A DNA stretch of 64,000 nucleotides from Trichopria drosophilae (GCA_030407085.1 CM059587.1:28679001-28743000); one strand, 5' to 3'; counted from the first letter of the stretch, positions 1 through 12,020 are shown. The notes: a model not told the origin generated them from the letters alone. Numbers and translations are program-made.

Positions 1-380
1 CGCAATAAAATAAAGCACCGCGCGTCACACTGCGCGAGCTCGCGGATCGGTTCGAAGCAATGGTAGTCCTTATACCTATACCTACCTATCGGTTCTCCTA
101 TGCCTATATTTGCGTTCTGGCTCTCGCACTCGGGAAGTTCACTTGGAAATATGCTGCGCGGGGTGTTTCACAGCTTATTGCGGCGAGTAACTTGATTTAT
201 TCGAGACAACGTGTATAAATTTCCACGCGTATTTATAACGGCCTGGCATATAACGCACGCGTTGAGGTAAGCAGCGCGATGCGTGCTTCGTCATGTCCGA
301 TACTGAAGACCTACTTCTTATTTTGGCCATGGACTTTGCTTACGTTTCGTCAATCTTCGTGGGATTTCAATTCTCTTACG
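1..380. other. Unassigned non-coding stretch, GC-richer at its left edge
   Basis: No coding signal, RNA gene or repeat is recognised here. The first 60 bases are CpG-rich, followed by short pyrimidine-rich repeats of the form CTATACCTA. The open frame starting at 279 runs into the inverted repeat that begins at 381 and has no protein-like composition. Confidence 0.4.
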
Positions 381-1059
381 TTAACCTTTAGACTGCCGGG
401 GTTTTACTGTTTCAAAACACCCTTTAAAACTGTCCAAACTTGTATCTTGTATCGTGCATTGATGATGTACAAAGATCATGTCACGGGTCGCGTCTATATA
501 TAGACTTTCCGGCAGTCAATGGTTAAAAAAAATAAAAAATTGTTTTCTTGTGTAAAAATGCTACGAAACAGCTTGTATCTTGTTACTCGGAGGTTTTTGG
601 GGTTGCTGATTACGAATCTGGTATCGATAAATTTCAAAAATCAAAATGTCGGATCCAAAATGGAAGACGAATTTCTAAAAATTAATTGAATTTGTTTGAG
701 AATTGTTACTCGGGAATTTTTGTAGCCACTGATGATGAATCTGTCATTAGTTTCATATTACTAAAATTTAGTGTTTACTGTAAGTGGATAGAATGATGTG
801 ATGGTAGTCATCTAGATGGCAGAAGTACAACATTGATTCGCTAGATAATCTTAGATCTGGTCATAATACCAATATATCCTTTCATCCTTTTACAATAAAT
901 ACTAAAGGTTAGTAATATCATTTTTTTTTCACTTTTCAAATACTGATGACAGATTTGTTATCAGCGGCCCCACAAATCACCAAGTAACGAGTTTCATGCG
1001 AATTTATTGAATAACTTATTAACGTCTATATTTATATTTTCCGGCAGTTTAAAGGTTAA
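381..1059. mobile_element. piggyBac-like non-autonomous element (TTAA-flanked), possibly composite
   Basis: The left end reads TTAACCTTTAGACTGCCGGG at 381-400. The right end at 1040-1059 is its inverted counterpart, CCGGCAGTTTAAAGGTTAA, so TTAA lies at 381-384 and 1056-1059. A second, very similar right end sits at 509-526 (GGCAGTCAATGGTTAA), and both right ends are preceded by a TATA...GACG-type sequence. This may be a 138 bp element inside or beside a larger one. The interior carries diverged copies of the GGTCGCTGAT module at about 580-640, 700-740 and, inverted, 935-990. No transposase frame is present. The superfamily call rests on the TTAA duplication and the CCTTT-type terminus, and is inference. 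Confidence 0.6.
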
Positions 1060-1191
1060 TACTTCGCTTTATATACTTGAGATTCCAAATGAACCAGTCG
1101 TTTGTAACAATCCAACATATTAATCTAGATATTTTAGAAACAAGCCAAGACTTAGTTAAAAAGTAATTTATCTGCTGTTTAATATCATAGA

Positions 1192-1578
1192 CAGCAGTAG
1201 AAATTGGCGCGCGGCTATATCTTGGCCGGCATTTTTTCCGAAATTGGCGGAGCCCCCCAGAACGGACTACTACGGCACAACTACGATCACACATTCCCTT
1301 TCGAACTGAAAGAAATGAATCATAAGTTCGAAAGCTAGCGCGTCAACCTTGGAGGTGAATGTTAACTACAGTTTACGCGTTTATTATAGGAAATACGGCA
1401 AAAAAGTTTATAACCTTTTTTGAACAGAATTTTCTGTTCTACATTTTTTGTTTCAAATATTTTTTCGTACGATTTGTACTTTACTAAATAAACGCAATAA
1501 CCTGACAAAAATCATGTTTTATAGCGGTGTTTTCAAAATCCCGGCCAAAATATAGCCGAGCGCCAGTTTCTACTGCTG
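1192..1578. mobile_element. Terminal-inverted-repeat element (MITE-like), CAGCAGTAGAAA ends
   Basis: Arms of about 44 bp at 1192-1235 and 1535-1578 are inverted copies differing at a few bases. Both start CAGCAGTAGAAA, continue with TGGCGC and CGGCTATAT, and end near GGCCGG. The 390 bp unit has no coding capacity. I see no clear target-site duplication, so the superfamily is open. The open frame on the minus strand at 1049-1294 is a by-product of the left arm. Confidence 0.6.
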
Positions 1579-2098
1579 AATTCGTTTTCAGGAGGTAAAA
1601 ATACATCGAATATACGTTGTCGATTTTTTCGTTTCGAACATGCAGCTCATCCGAAGGTTTACCAAATTTTTTTCTAATATTTTAAATAATTTAGTAAATA
1701 TTAATAGCATTTTTATAGAAACAAAATTGGTTCACGTTAAAACACAGTACTACAAACTACAGTAGTTAGTTGCTAACAACGATGAGTATGCCAGAGTGTG
1801 TGTATGTGTGTGAGAGATTGATTGTCACAATGTTTGCGTCTGGATATAACGATACATAAAATAACATGACAGAATCTGTTATAAGGTGGTAAACGCATTA
1901 ATACATCATTTTATAAATTATATTGTAAATGAAAAATAACGAAATTGCACTTGAGCTACACGTAGAATAGTTTAAATCGATTTGAAGACGCTCGCATAAT
2001 TGAAAACAGTAAGATAAAAACGTAACAAGCTTACGGTTGGTCAGCCCTGAAAAAATGGGTTCTGAGGTTAGTACGAAATGTTGAGAGATGTAAACGGC
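1579..2098. other. AT-rich stretch with no recognised feature
   Basis: Homopolymer-rich non-coding DNA with a short TGTGTGTATGTGTGTG run near 1797-1812. Nothing else is recognised. Confidence 0.4.
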
Positions 2099-2104
2099 GA
2101 GAGA

Positions 2105-2175
<71 letters not shown>
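2099..2175. repeat. (GA)n microsatellite
   Basis: About 77 bases of nearly uninterrupted GA dinucleotide with one GGG interruption near its left end and a GCGAGG break at its right edge. Read on the minus strand it gives an artefactual Leu-Ser run, which explains the 136-residue open frame at 1898-2308. Confidence 0.97.
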
Positions 2176-2183
<8 letters not shown>

Positions 2184-2369
2184 TGAAAGAGCTTAATTAG
2201 ATTAAACGCTATAACCTGCAAAGTTTTCTTATTATTAACTTTACTTAAATATACTTTAAATAATTTTAATAATTGAAGTAAAAAAATTACACTATATTTT
2301 TGCATCAAATGTCGACCTCTCTTATTTTTTGTTTAAGTCAATAAACAAATATCGGTATAATTTTATAAT

Positions 2370-2480
2370 AGAGCTGAAAGCTGTTAGTAAACGAATAAGT
2401 ATTAAGGAATAGCCAACTCGTCATATAGGGATGAAGTTTCTGCGAGCGAGCGAAGCGAGCGAGGCACCGCGCCAACACTA
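2370..2480 (+). repeat. Dispersed repeat with a GCGAGCGAAGCGAG core, copy 1
   Basis: The segment contains GAATAAGTATTAAGGAATAG, then a GCGAGCGAGCGAAGCGAGCG run and GGCACC. The reverse complement of 37245-37350 (and of its duplicate at 44288-44393) follows the same order with about two thirds or more of the bases alike. A partial relative, GAATGAGTATCAAGGAATAG, is at 11653-11672. It is therefore a member of a dispersed family of unknown type. Confidence 0.55.
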
Positions 2481-3050
2481 ATTTTACTTGTTATGCGTGA
2501 TCATCATATTGGTACGTTGATTTATCATGTACGAGTTCATTTATGGAATTGTACTCCATCTAGAGATTTTAAAAAAAATTCGTGAAATGTGATGTTCACT
2601 TTTAATGAACCTTCCACTTTCATTCTGATTGAAATAATGGCAACCGTCCCATACGGACTAAATTAATGCCATCGGCCAAACATTTATATTAAAAAAAAAA
2701 CTTCAAATATATTCTTGTACTAACATTTCAATACAAGCAAGGGCGGGAGTATCAAATAATTGTCAGGATATTTGCTGCAGATAAGTGTATTCCAATATAC
2801 TAAATGTGTAGCCATGTATCACAGAAATTGCGTAATTTTAAGCACTATTTCAGTGTGTACCAAAGATTTTGGTATTTCTTCTATGAAGGAATATTTTTGG
2901 ATTACGAGTTACTGAAGTCCATCTAGGAAATTGTACATCATATCGAACTTGCATTATGTTGTCGAGTACGTGTCATCGAAGGATGATCATTAGGTAATAT
3001 TATTCTGATATCAAGTCGCGAAAGGAGAGAGTAAAGACGTGATGGGTTCT
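2481..3050. other. AT-rich stretch with no recognised feature
   Basis: I recognise no repeat, RNA gene or coding signal. Confidence 0.35.
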
Positions 3051-3530
3051 CAAAATTTTTGTGAAGTTGATTATCGATCACTCGTATTTGTGTAAATCGG
3101 GCCGGCGGGAAAGTCGTTTCCCACGGCGGCATGCCGGTGCGACATTGACTTTTTTCAAAACTTTTCCGTGCCCGCTCGATCACAATGCTCCGTCGTAAAA
3201 AGTCTCGTGAGCTGTTAAAGAAACATCCCCATCTAGAATCCGAAGAGCCGGGAGCGCGGTGCCTCGAGTGGGTAAACTTCGAGATAAATGTGACACCTTT
3301 TATCGCCCATATAATAAATACCGTCTCTTCATCTATAAAACAAACGACCTTCTGGACCCTCCCCTCCTACCGCTAGTATGTTTTCTCTGTCTGTCGTTTT
3401 CTTTTCTCTTTCCTTCAGATTACAACCAATCCTTCGCCTCTAGCTACAAAAAGACACTCCAACACCAACTCATAAAAAAGACACACTTTTTTGCATCGCG
3501 TAGAAAATTATTAAGAGCTTAGGTAAGATT
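3051..3530. other. GC-richer patch; weak possible first exon, more likely non-coding
   Basis: The block around 3090-3270 is clearly richer in GC and CpG than its surroundings. On the plus strand an ATG at 3185 opens 63 codons whose first part is charged (RRKKSRELLKKHPHLE) and reaches a GTAAAC that could be a donor near 3271. An overlapping minus-strand frame at 2938-3183 ends next to it. With no acceptor, no homology I recognise and no neighbouring exon, I treat this as a candidate conserved non-coding block with a low chance of being an exon. Confidence 0.15.
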
Positions 3531-5081
3531 GAGGTTTCCTTTCTATGCAATATTCATCAGACGTCTCTCTACCACCGTTTAGCTCTGAAGTGGCTTAATA
3601 ACATTTCTGTTGCTTGTAAAACGCATGCATTATATTTGTTACCAAATTGGAGAAAGCTTGTTTAAATAAATTCCCATTTAGAAATGAAAATTTCAATTGC
3701 TGACCAAGACGATCATTCAAATATTTTTAGTTTTTTGCAGAAAATTTGCTCAGTCGCAACGCCATCTCACGTCCTATGCAATTAACGCACTGTTTTTTTT
3801 TTTAAAGAAAGTTGTTCTAAAAACGACGACCCATTATCGTCTCTACCATTGCGTGCGAATGTCCACTTCGCCTCCGACGAAACTCTATAAAAAAATACAC
3901 AATCGACTAATCTGAAATTCAGCGTAATCGCCCTGACCCTTGTATTTCTTATGTTAGCATAATAAGTTTTATAACTACGCCTAAACCCGCGTCGGATGAT
4001 GAAGTGTACAAGGATGAACTACTCTTTTTCGACGAAAAACTTTTTAGGAATACGGTTTTATAATGACTGGCCGTAACGTGAAAACAATTTAAAGTTTATG
4101 TCTGCTTTTTCTGGGACATACTCGAAGAAAAAGGATAAAAATTCAAAAACTTTCTAAGCTTGTTTTTGTCTAGTAACTTTTCCAGTACGCAAGGCATGTC
4201 TATGAACTCGGAAATACATACATACAGGTTTCTCGGAAATGGTATAGTAAAACTGATGAACTAGTAGGATAGAAACAAGAGGAAGTTTACAACTAAGTTT
4301 ACAATTAATTTATTAATACAGTAATCTATAATTTAAATGCATTGCTCTTATTTTATTCATTCGCGAAATTTATATCTCAAAATGTTTTCAGTTCCAGGGA
4401 ATAGTTTATTTCTCATATTTGACGAAAAAACGTAGCAAGCAATTTAACAATAAATCTAATCTATTAACTGATGGAAACTTTAATATTATGAAATTGTGAA
4501 TTTGTATAGCTTAGAAGTAATCGGTAATGTGGTTATTTCTTTAGAGTAGCGTATATTTATCTATTCTTTAAATGCAATTAATAGTTTGTCTTCAGTGAAA
4601 ATGTGTGCTACAAGTTAATTTGGTATCTTGCTCTTCTGAACCCAGCTTCGAAGTTTATAAAGAGATTCAGAAAATTACTTATTAAAGAGAACAAGAATTC
4701 TACCAAACAGGAGAACTAGAATAAATTTCTAAAATGAACCTCAATCAGCCTGTATTCTTTGGCATAGTAAAAAATTTACGATAACGTTTTACCAAAAATA
4801 GGAATGCAACCTTAGGTTTTATATTAATTTATTCATTGACAAAGTTAATAATTTAACATACGCTATCTGCCAAGAGTTTGTGAGAGATTTGAAATTTCGA
4901 GATCTTCAAAAATAACATATCATATCTCCGAATTCTTTAACGGTACTGAAAAACTTCAAAATATCTATTTTGAAGTATAGGATTAAATATTTCAATTGCT
5001 GTATTCAGTTTGACATCAATAATTTTCTCTTAGTTGTATTTTCCAAATGTTTTTCTTACAATTTTTGTCTCTGAGTAATAA
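3531..5081. other. AT-rich DNA, no recognised feature
   Basis: Mostly A/T words. Open frames are short and of poor composition. No terminal repeats, tandem arrays or RNA genes are recognised. Confidence 0.4.
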
Positions 5082-5740
5082 TACAGCCTTATACAAAAAA
5101 AAATGAAAGTCCGGATCTGGAGGTCAGACTATGCCTATAATATGTTTTTTGGATGGTTGAATTCGTATCCAAAGTTTTACCTAATCACATCAGGTTTTAG
5201 ACATAACCTCAAAAAACCTACAAAAATCCTATAAATCGACCGAAAAATGTTAAAATAAAGAATAATTTGTGCTTGGAAGTCCATGCCTCGTTTCCGTTAC
5301 GTTTTTTTGGGTCGCTGAAACTATATCCGAAACCCATTCAGCCTCATTGTGTTAAATTCTTGACATAACCTCAAAATAAATCTAAAAATCTACCTTAATA
5401 TTTGAAAACGAAGGAATATTTTTGCTTGGAAGGCATACCAAGTTTACTGAAGAGTCCTGGACACTACTGCAATGTATAATGGATAGTTCTGAACATACTA
5501 ATTAATACTGGACAGTACTGGAGACTATTGTGAAAAAAAAGAAAAATACATGATATGACTTCCAGGCATGAATTTTTCATTTGTTTTAATATATTGGAGA
5601 CGACATGTAGATATTTTGAGGTTATAACAAGAATCTTATGTGATAGGGTTAATAGGATTCGGATTCAGTGACCCAAAATACATATAGACATAGACTGACC
5701 TCCAGATCAGGACTTTCGTTTCTTTTTGTGGGGCTGTGTA
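5082..5740. mobile_element. TA-flanked inverted-repeat element, Tc1/mariner-like MITE
   Basis: The left end TACAGCCTTATACAAAAAAA begins at 5082 and the right end TTTTTGTGGGGCTGTGTA finishes at 5740. The arms stay alignable for about 150 bases: both contain GAAAGTCC, GATCTGGAGGTCAG and, further in, CATAACCTCAAAA. TA lies at both edges (5082-5083 and 5739-5740), although the right terminus carries two extra bases. There is no transposase frame. TA target site plus a CAGCC...CAAAAA terminus points to Tc1/mariner. The middle (about 5450-5540) has a local repeat of the word CTGGACA/CTGGAGACTA. Confidence 0.6.
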
Positions 5741-7051
5741 ATGGTTCGGACCATTGCCAATATTTTTCTTAATGCTACAAATAAAAACCTTTCAATTCGT
5801 TTATTAAAATAGTACTTACAATTTTTTGTTCCAATGTTATTATATTTTAAAATGTTAAATTTTACTCAATGAATCAGAATTCCCTAAAAAATGGTCAAAC
5901 ATTCATGAACGTTTAGTGTATTCATTACGTTACTAAAAGGTCATATATAATAAGAAAAAAGTTTATAAAATTTTAGCCTGACCGTTCGTGTAATTTTTTA
6001 GTTATCTTCAACAAGTTTGATGTTAGTATTAAAGTGTTATATCTCGAAATTGGAGTTTCGTCCCAGTGAAAACAATAAGTGAAAAATGCGATTTTTCTTC
6101 GTTGTCGGGATTAATTACAGTAGTTTGAGGTAGTGAAATTTCGGAAACAATCTGTACTAGTTATTTTGATTATATTTCCACTTATCAGTATTTCTTGTTA
6201 CTGTATTGTTCTTATAAAAAAGTTGATGTAACCTTTTAAGGTACAACGTTCTTTTGTACATTTGGTAACGATCCTGTTCATTCCTAGGAAGCTACTTCTC
6301 CACTACATGCTAATCCTCTAATATTTCTGCTCTTTCTTTTTGACAAATTGTAATATTACATTCTTAAACTTGGAACTATGAAATATGCCACTATATGGAT
6401 ATTCATGTTGAATCTTATGGGAACATTGAACAAAATCTTACTTTAACCAAATTTTAATATTTAAAAAACTTCTGAGTAGGAACTAACAAATACACTAATC
6501 AGCGATCTAGGAACTTCACCATTCAGCTACGATTATTGTTGCCAATTGTACTATTTACAGTAAAAATACCGTATACTTGATACCAAGATTTAATTCAAAT
6601 GTATTCTTTCCTCAATGAACAGTTGAAAGAATTTAACGAAAAAGTGAATACCTAAAATTACATTCAATATAATATTTAAAGAAAATTTAACTACTGCAAA
6701 CGAGAGAGGTTAAGAATGTGAAGGTCATTTATCAGTTCAAATAATGCAGTTCTTCAATATATTTGTCGTTTGGTTGATATGGATAATAAATTTTGCAATT
6801 ATGTGACAGGACTATTAAAATATATCTTCCTTGTAAAATGCTAAGTAAATTGTATTTTCAATGTGCAAAATTATGTGTCTTTATTGTTTACTTTTAATTC
6901 AATAAAAGGTTTATAAACAACCGAAGGTTGTAAATGACCAAGATTTTTGAAATCAAATCTTGGTATGAATTATTCGTTATTTTTTCAAAATACATAAAAA
7001 GTAAACGGGCGGTTATGTCCCAGAATTAGACAATTATTTTAAAAAGTTGAG
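5741..7051. other. AT-rich DNA, no recognised gene
   Basis: Nothing coding. A small perfect hairpin at 6937-6963 (ACCAAGATTT / AAATCTTGGT) is the only structure noted. Confidence 0.4.
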
Positions 7052-7925
7052 TTAACCCTTTAACGCCGGGACGGACACTTTTTTTTTGTTCATTTTCAAC
7101 TTTAATGTTCTCGGCGAGGAACCCTTTCTTATGTATTTTACCTCGCTCTTTCAGAGTCTGCATTCAAAATTAAAAAAAATGAATTTTTAAAAAGTTACAG
7201 CAATTTTTTTAAAGAAAAATCGAAATTTTTAACAATTTTCTTTCTGAAATGACTTTTTTTCATATAGCAGGTCACCAGAGCACTGTTTTACCTGAAAATA
7301 TCGCGTCTGCAATATCTAAGTTTGAAAATGGCGAAACGTATTTTTCAAAATTTAAAGATGGCGGTTCAAAAATGTTGGCGGAAGAATTTTTTCCCAACAA
7401 ATATTAATAATCTGTGTATCCTTAATTTTTTCAATTTTCTATTTGTATGGCGTTGAGTATCTAAATATTTCTCGGGTCGCTTATAACGAATCTGAAGTCA
7501 GATTTCAAAAATTCAAAATGGCGGATCGAATATGGCGGACGATATTTCTAAAATTGTTCGGAATGTTGTGAAACTGATTACTCGGGGTTTTTGGGGTCGC
7601 TGATAACGAATCTGAAGTCGGAGTTTAAAATTTTCAAGCTTAGATATTGCGGACGGGATATTTTCAGATGAAACAGTGCTCTGGTGACCTGCTATATGAA
7701 AAAAAAATTATTTCTGAAAGAAAATTGTCAAAAATTTCGATTTTTCTTTAAAAAAATGGTTGTAACTTTTTGAAAATTCATTTTTTTTATATTGATTCCA
7801 GACTCTGAAAGTGCGAGGTCAAATACAGAAGAAATGGTTCCTAAAGGATTTTTTACTTAATCCCCGAGAAAATTAAAGTTTAAAATGAACGAAAAAAAAT
7901 GTCCGTCCCGGCACTAAAGGGGTAA
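7052..7925. mobile_element. piggyBac-like foldback element with long subterminal arms
   Basis: It begins TTAACCCTTTAACGCCGGGA at 7052 and ends with the inverted form, CCCGGCACTAAAGGGGTAA, at 7925 (right flank GTAA in place of TTAA). The two arms, about 7056-7332 and 7640-7921, align along some 275 bases and share GGACGGACA, a CTTTCAGAGTCTG block, and CATATAGCAGGTCACCAGAG. The roughly 300 bp centre contains two direct copies of the module that recurs in this window (TCGCTGATAACGAATCTGAA at about 7590-7610, and a relative at 7475-7495). No transposase is encoded. The ends match the 381 and 13488 elements in style. Confidence 0.7.
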
Positions 7926-8731
7926 TTAATGTTCATTTCAATATTCCTCTAATAATCTAAGTGAGTAATCAGGAAATGTTAGGGAGGTAACATGCGTTAT
8001 TTAAGTAGTCTCCTGATTTTACGTATACTCAACTTACTGAAAAAAGTTGATTTTAAATATGGCAGCGATATATAAACTGTTGTCAGTGACAAATCCATTT
8101 GTTTCCAGGTTTACAAGCCGCCAATATCAATATTCTGAAAGACAGTTCGCAATCGAGTACTCCGTTACCGCGTACAAACGGTCCTAATTAATAGGTGTCA
8201 TCTCGCATACATCGTGAGGCTGAAGTCACCCACTGACTAATCGCTACACGACGTGAGATACTCGCGTGCAGCCATATTTAATCTATATTTAAGTGGTATG
8301 CTTGTATTCGAAGCGTCGAGTCATTAGTACGGCGCCTAGCTGGCAATATCTTCTGCCGCGAAGCCGAAGAAACGTTGAGGAAAGTGGAAGCTGATGGCAG
8401 CAGGTTGGGGAAAAGCAGGATTCGTGTGGTAATGCTACGGGGTTGAAGGGATGAGAAATACGGAGGTACATTACGAGACATCCGTCCGCTTAGCGCTAAT
8501 GATAATTAGAATGTTGAGACAAATAGAGAGGAAGGCAACCGACCGTGAAGCCAGAGACAAATATTCTGAGGAGGCCGCGACTTAGAGCAGGAATTTTAAG
8601 ATATTTATTGAAATGGCTTAGCGTATCGAGATTAATTGAACAATTAAGTAGATTCGTGCCTAATGTATGATACCTTGTCACTCGACAGGAATGTCTTAAG
8701 ATGCCAGCAATAATACAACTGGCAGATAAAA
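7926..8731. other. Non-coding stretch with a GC-richer block
   Basis: From about 8110 to 8480 the base composition is more balanced and CpG-containing than the flanks, and overlapping minus-strand frames at 8278-8481 result. No protein family is recognised. This could be a conserved non-coding or regulatory block; the sequence alone does not show which. Confidence 0.25.
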
Positions 8732-8906
8732 TGCATTTATGTACGTCTTTTCGGTGCGTAAAGTAAACTTGTGCGTAAAGTAAACTTTACGCACTCGGTT
8801 ATACTTTACGCACGAAAATGCCGTACGTAAACAATATTTCGGCACACGTGTGTGTGTGTAAAGTTCTTTACGCATACGCCCTTGTATCGAAAACTACTAT
8901 TTTCAT
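8732..8906. repeat. GTGCGTAAA palindrome-rich repeat, copy A
   Basis: Within about 175 bp there are repeated GTGCGTAAAG and CTTTACGCAC words at 8754-8762, 8771-8779, 8785-8794 and 8804-8813, plus a later CTTTACGCAT, so several hairpins can form. The left edge (TTATGTACGTCTTTTCGG) and the right edge (GTATCGAAAACTACTATTTTC) both recur, inverted, at 23331-23415. The right-edge word recurs again at the start of the hairpin cluster at 35825 and its duplicate. It is therefore a defined repeat family and not a chance cluster. Confidence 0.7.
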
Positions 8907-9022
8907 CGCAGCATATGACATGCATGAAATATAAATGAATACTGTTTAAGATGTTCTATGAAGACTACATACATGGTAAAATGTCGTCTAACACCACTTC
9001 TTTCTTAGAAATTAATCTAAAT

Positions 9023-9287
9023 GAATTTTTTTTAATTTAAAGGGCGCAATCGCCCTTCACATTTGTGTATGAAATGTAGGACTGCAGAAACCTACACCAA
9101 GTACAGCAGCGGTTATGAGTCGATTTCCGCCAGATCAACAATATTTTCGAAACGTAAATAAACAGCGTAGCTTGTCTTACCAACAGCACTGCTTGAAACC
9201 AAATCGTAAAATTGTTCACCGGATGGGGATCGAACTCGCGACTTCGTAGTCCAGTGCGTTACCGCCTGAGCCACGAAGCCGAATTTT
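9023..9287 (-). mobile_element. tRNA-derived SINE
   Basis: Read on the minus strand, it starts at about 9280 with a tRNA-like head. GTGGCTCAGGCGG fits an A box and GAGTTCGATCCCC fits a B box about 35 bases later, which are the internal RNA polymerase III promoter elements. An unrelated body of about 200 bp follows and ends in an A-rich tail at about 9027-9040. GAATTTT occurs on both sides (9023-9029 and 9281-9287) as a possible target-site duplication. The head does not fold as a full cloverleaf with matching acceptor stem, so it is not a functional tRNA gene. The minus-strand open frame at 9037-9219 is a by-product. Confidence 0.65.
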
Positions 9288-9289
9288 AA

Positions 9290-10734
9290 AGAAATGTTGG
9301 ATTTTACAATGTTATTTATCGTCTTTCAACATCAAGATGAATTGAAGCAACGTAATTGAAATATTCAATTTCACCTGATACATATCAATTGAATATTATA
9401 CCATGATTATGTTTAAATCACGTTTATACCATACTTTGTATTCTTGTAGTAATCCCAAGCCAGTTTTCAATACATTTGTTATTTGTCTCCATCCTCACTA
9501 CGGATATTTTCTATATTTTTTCGCGACATTCTTTTAGGTAGCACATGAAAGCAAATAAGATAAAAAATTTAATGAACCGTGATATTTGTATAATGGAGGG
9601 TATATGGATTTAGAGGGTCACTGGAATCTAATATGTCGTTCGGTATGTACAGGACTTTGAAAATTAATCTCAATGCATTATCGTAAATTTGTACCAATGC
9701 GGACAAAAATGAAAATGTTCATTCGTTGCACGTTATTCGTTATTTGAAATTTCGAAAATCGTACAATGAATTCATGAGTAGTGACCCCAAAAGACAGTAG
9801 TATACAATGATCCTTTAAACTTCGTACGCCGCGCATCTGTACTTATTTTTTCTGATTTTAAATTTAACAGGTATTTTCTATCTCTAATTTATAGTTATTC
9901 CCGCGATACTTTGTTTATTTACTTTTTATTTAATGATTCTTTATGTGTTTCAGTTACTGCGCATATGTCCACCCAAACACTATTTGCTTTCCAACGTTTA
10001 TGAGTAGTTCGTTATCTATTTCGGTGCAATTTTTTGTGTCCAACCTTCCTAAGACCCCAATAAATATTATGAAATAATTATATTGCTCTATTATTTAATT
10101 GTTTAAAAAACGGGGCATGACTTTCAAAATAATTTATTCAAAATAGTTACTAATTATGAATTTGATATCAAACTTTTAAAATTGAAAATGTTGTGTCTTA
10201 CATGGCTGACTACGAATTCGGATATTTGAAAATGTAACACCGGATTCATAATGAACGACCTGAAACGTATATAGAGAGTTATCAGTATCTGTTACCGTTT
10301 TTCAAAATTATGGACAAAATATATTTGGTAATAAATGTGACTTACGTTGTAAGTGCTACTATGATATCAGAGTATCGTAGAAAGCTTCATGGAGTATCGG
10401 TATTAATCTAACAATCATGTTTATTATGGATTCCTAAATGATTAATATCAGTCAAGAATAATGTTAATTGTCAAATTCTAATTTTTACGTGATAATCATT
10501 AATCTTAAATCGCTTAATATTAGTATTAAAATGGAAGAAAAATCTGAAACGTGACCACCGTTCTGCTTATGATGTCCTTGGCTATTGTACATGGTACGTT
10601 TCAGTAGATTCAGACGTCACAATCAGACAGACGTGCATAATATGGTGCATTCAAAACTGGTATTATACATATAATAAACTTAACGTCTTTTTGTCTATGA
10701 TATGAATTAGATGGTGGTAACGATAAGTTAAAAA
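9290..10734. other. AT-rich DNA with faint repeat remnants
   Basis: No gene seen. At about 10130-10240 there is a decayed relative of the GGTCGCTGAT module (GGCTGACTACGAATTCGGAT at 10204). Nothing else is assigned. Confidence 0.35.
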
Positions 10735-11191
10735 CTTAGTAAGATATTTCAAATACCTTGCGTCGTAATCACTCGAATTCTCTACAAAAAGATACCGCAG
10801 TGGGGCGCCCCACAAGTTCACAAATCATTTTGATAAATTGTATTAAAAATTAAATTTGCGTAATATTTATAGAAACGCAGGTAATAAAGGATTGGATTAT
10901 TATCAAAGGGAAAGAAAGTGTGCTGAAACAATTTGGAGATTCGAGATGTTGATTGTGGACTAACTTGGAAGAAAGAAAGTCATAAATATTATGAAAGATT
11001 AGTTGTGAACATCACATGCATGATCTTATAAAAGAAATTTAATTAACAAAAAAAGTAAATAAGAACAATAAAGTTGCATGTTCATTTTATTTTGGTTTTA
11101 ACGAATTTGAAATAGTAAGTGTTTTGACAAAGCCGCGATGTTTGGGAATCAGGGTGATTACGTCGCAAGTTATTTGAAATACCTTAGTAAG
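10735..11191. mobile_element. Inverted-repeat MITE-like element, CTTAGTAAG ends
   Basis: Arms of about 38 bp at 10735-10772 and 11154-11191 are inverted copies. They share a terminal CTTAGTAAG / CTTACTAAGG, then TATTTCAAATA, CTTGCG and CGTAATCAC. The 457 bp unit has no coding capacity. Inside it the palindrome GTGGGGCGCCCCAC lies at 10800-10813. No target duplication is evident, so the superfamily is unknown. Confidence 0.5.
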
Positions 11192-12020
11192 AATAAACTT
11201 AATAAAAAAAACCTTAAGTCTATTAATTATGAATTATTTACTTGAATGTACGTTACATTTTACAATAGTATTCTACAAAATGTTTCTATCTCAAAATATA
11301 TCTTATTGTAAGAAGTAAAAACTTAATTTCTTTAATAACAGCAACTTTGGATGAAATATTTTGTAAATTTTATTTTGCCAAAAATATGCATCGAATACTA
11401 TATTACAAGTGTGTCAAGTAAGTGTTTTTACATGTATTATTTATTGATACTTCGGCTGGCCCGTGGTCGGGCTCGCAATTTTGAAAATGCATTTTTAATT
11501 TTACTTCGACCCATGCCATAGGTCATAGGTGTAAGTCATTTTCAATTTTTATACATCTAACAAACACTATATTGTTGTAATATATCTATCGAAGCCACTT
11601 GGACCTGTCCATGTTCGCCCCCCCCCCTAAAATTAAAAACTGTTGTTAAAGGAATGAGTATCAAGGAATAGCATACTCGCCACGCAGTTAGTTTCATTTT
11701 GCGATATATTTTTCACAAAACGTGCAAAAATGTTCAACAAATGAAAACTGGCATAATATTATTGAATTCCATAAATATTTACGAATTCCAGCTAAGTCAG
11801 TTTTAAGGTTACAGATTCAAGTTTCGTATTTGTTTCGTTCGCCTAACAAAATGAGGTCAGGCTTATGTCGATTATCTCTCAGAACAGTTTCACATGATTA
11901 GTTCAGTATGCATGGTATTTGTAAACTATGGAAACAATACAACTGCTGTGCAGATTTACGAGAAAACGCTTTAAGACAAAAATTCCTGAAATTTTCCCGG
12001 GTTATTCAATTGATATCTTA
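11192..12020. other. AT-rich DNA containing a dispersed-repeat fragment
   Basis: At about 11445-11530, TTCGGCTGGCCCGTGGTCGG followed by TTTTGAAAATGC and ATTTTACTTCGACCCA matches parts of the repeat at 20055-21002. A C10 run at 11619-11628 and GAATGAGTATCAAGGAATAG at 11653 link it to the repeat at 2370-2480. The rest shows nothing. Confidence 0.45.

Noticed and set aside
1898..2308. 136-codon minus-strand frame
   Set aside because: Its core is a Leu-Ser run translated from the GA microsatellite.
9225..9280. A tRNA gene on the minus strand
   Set aside because: A and B boxes are visible, but the acceptor stem does not pair and the sequence continues into a SINE body and A-rich tail.
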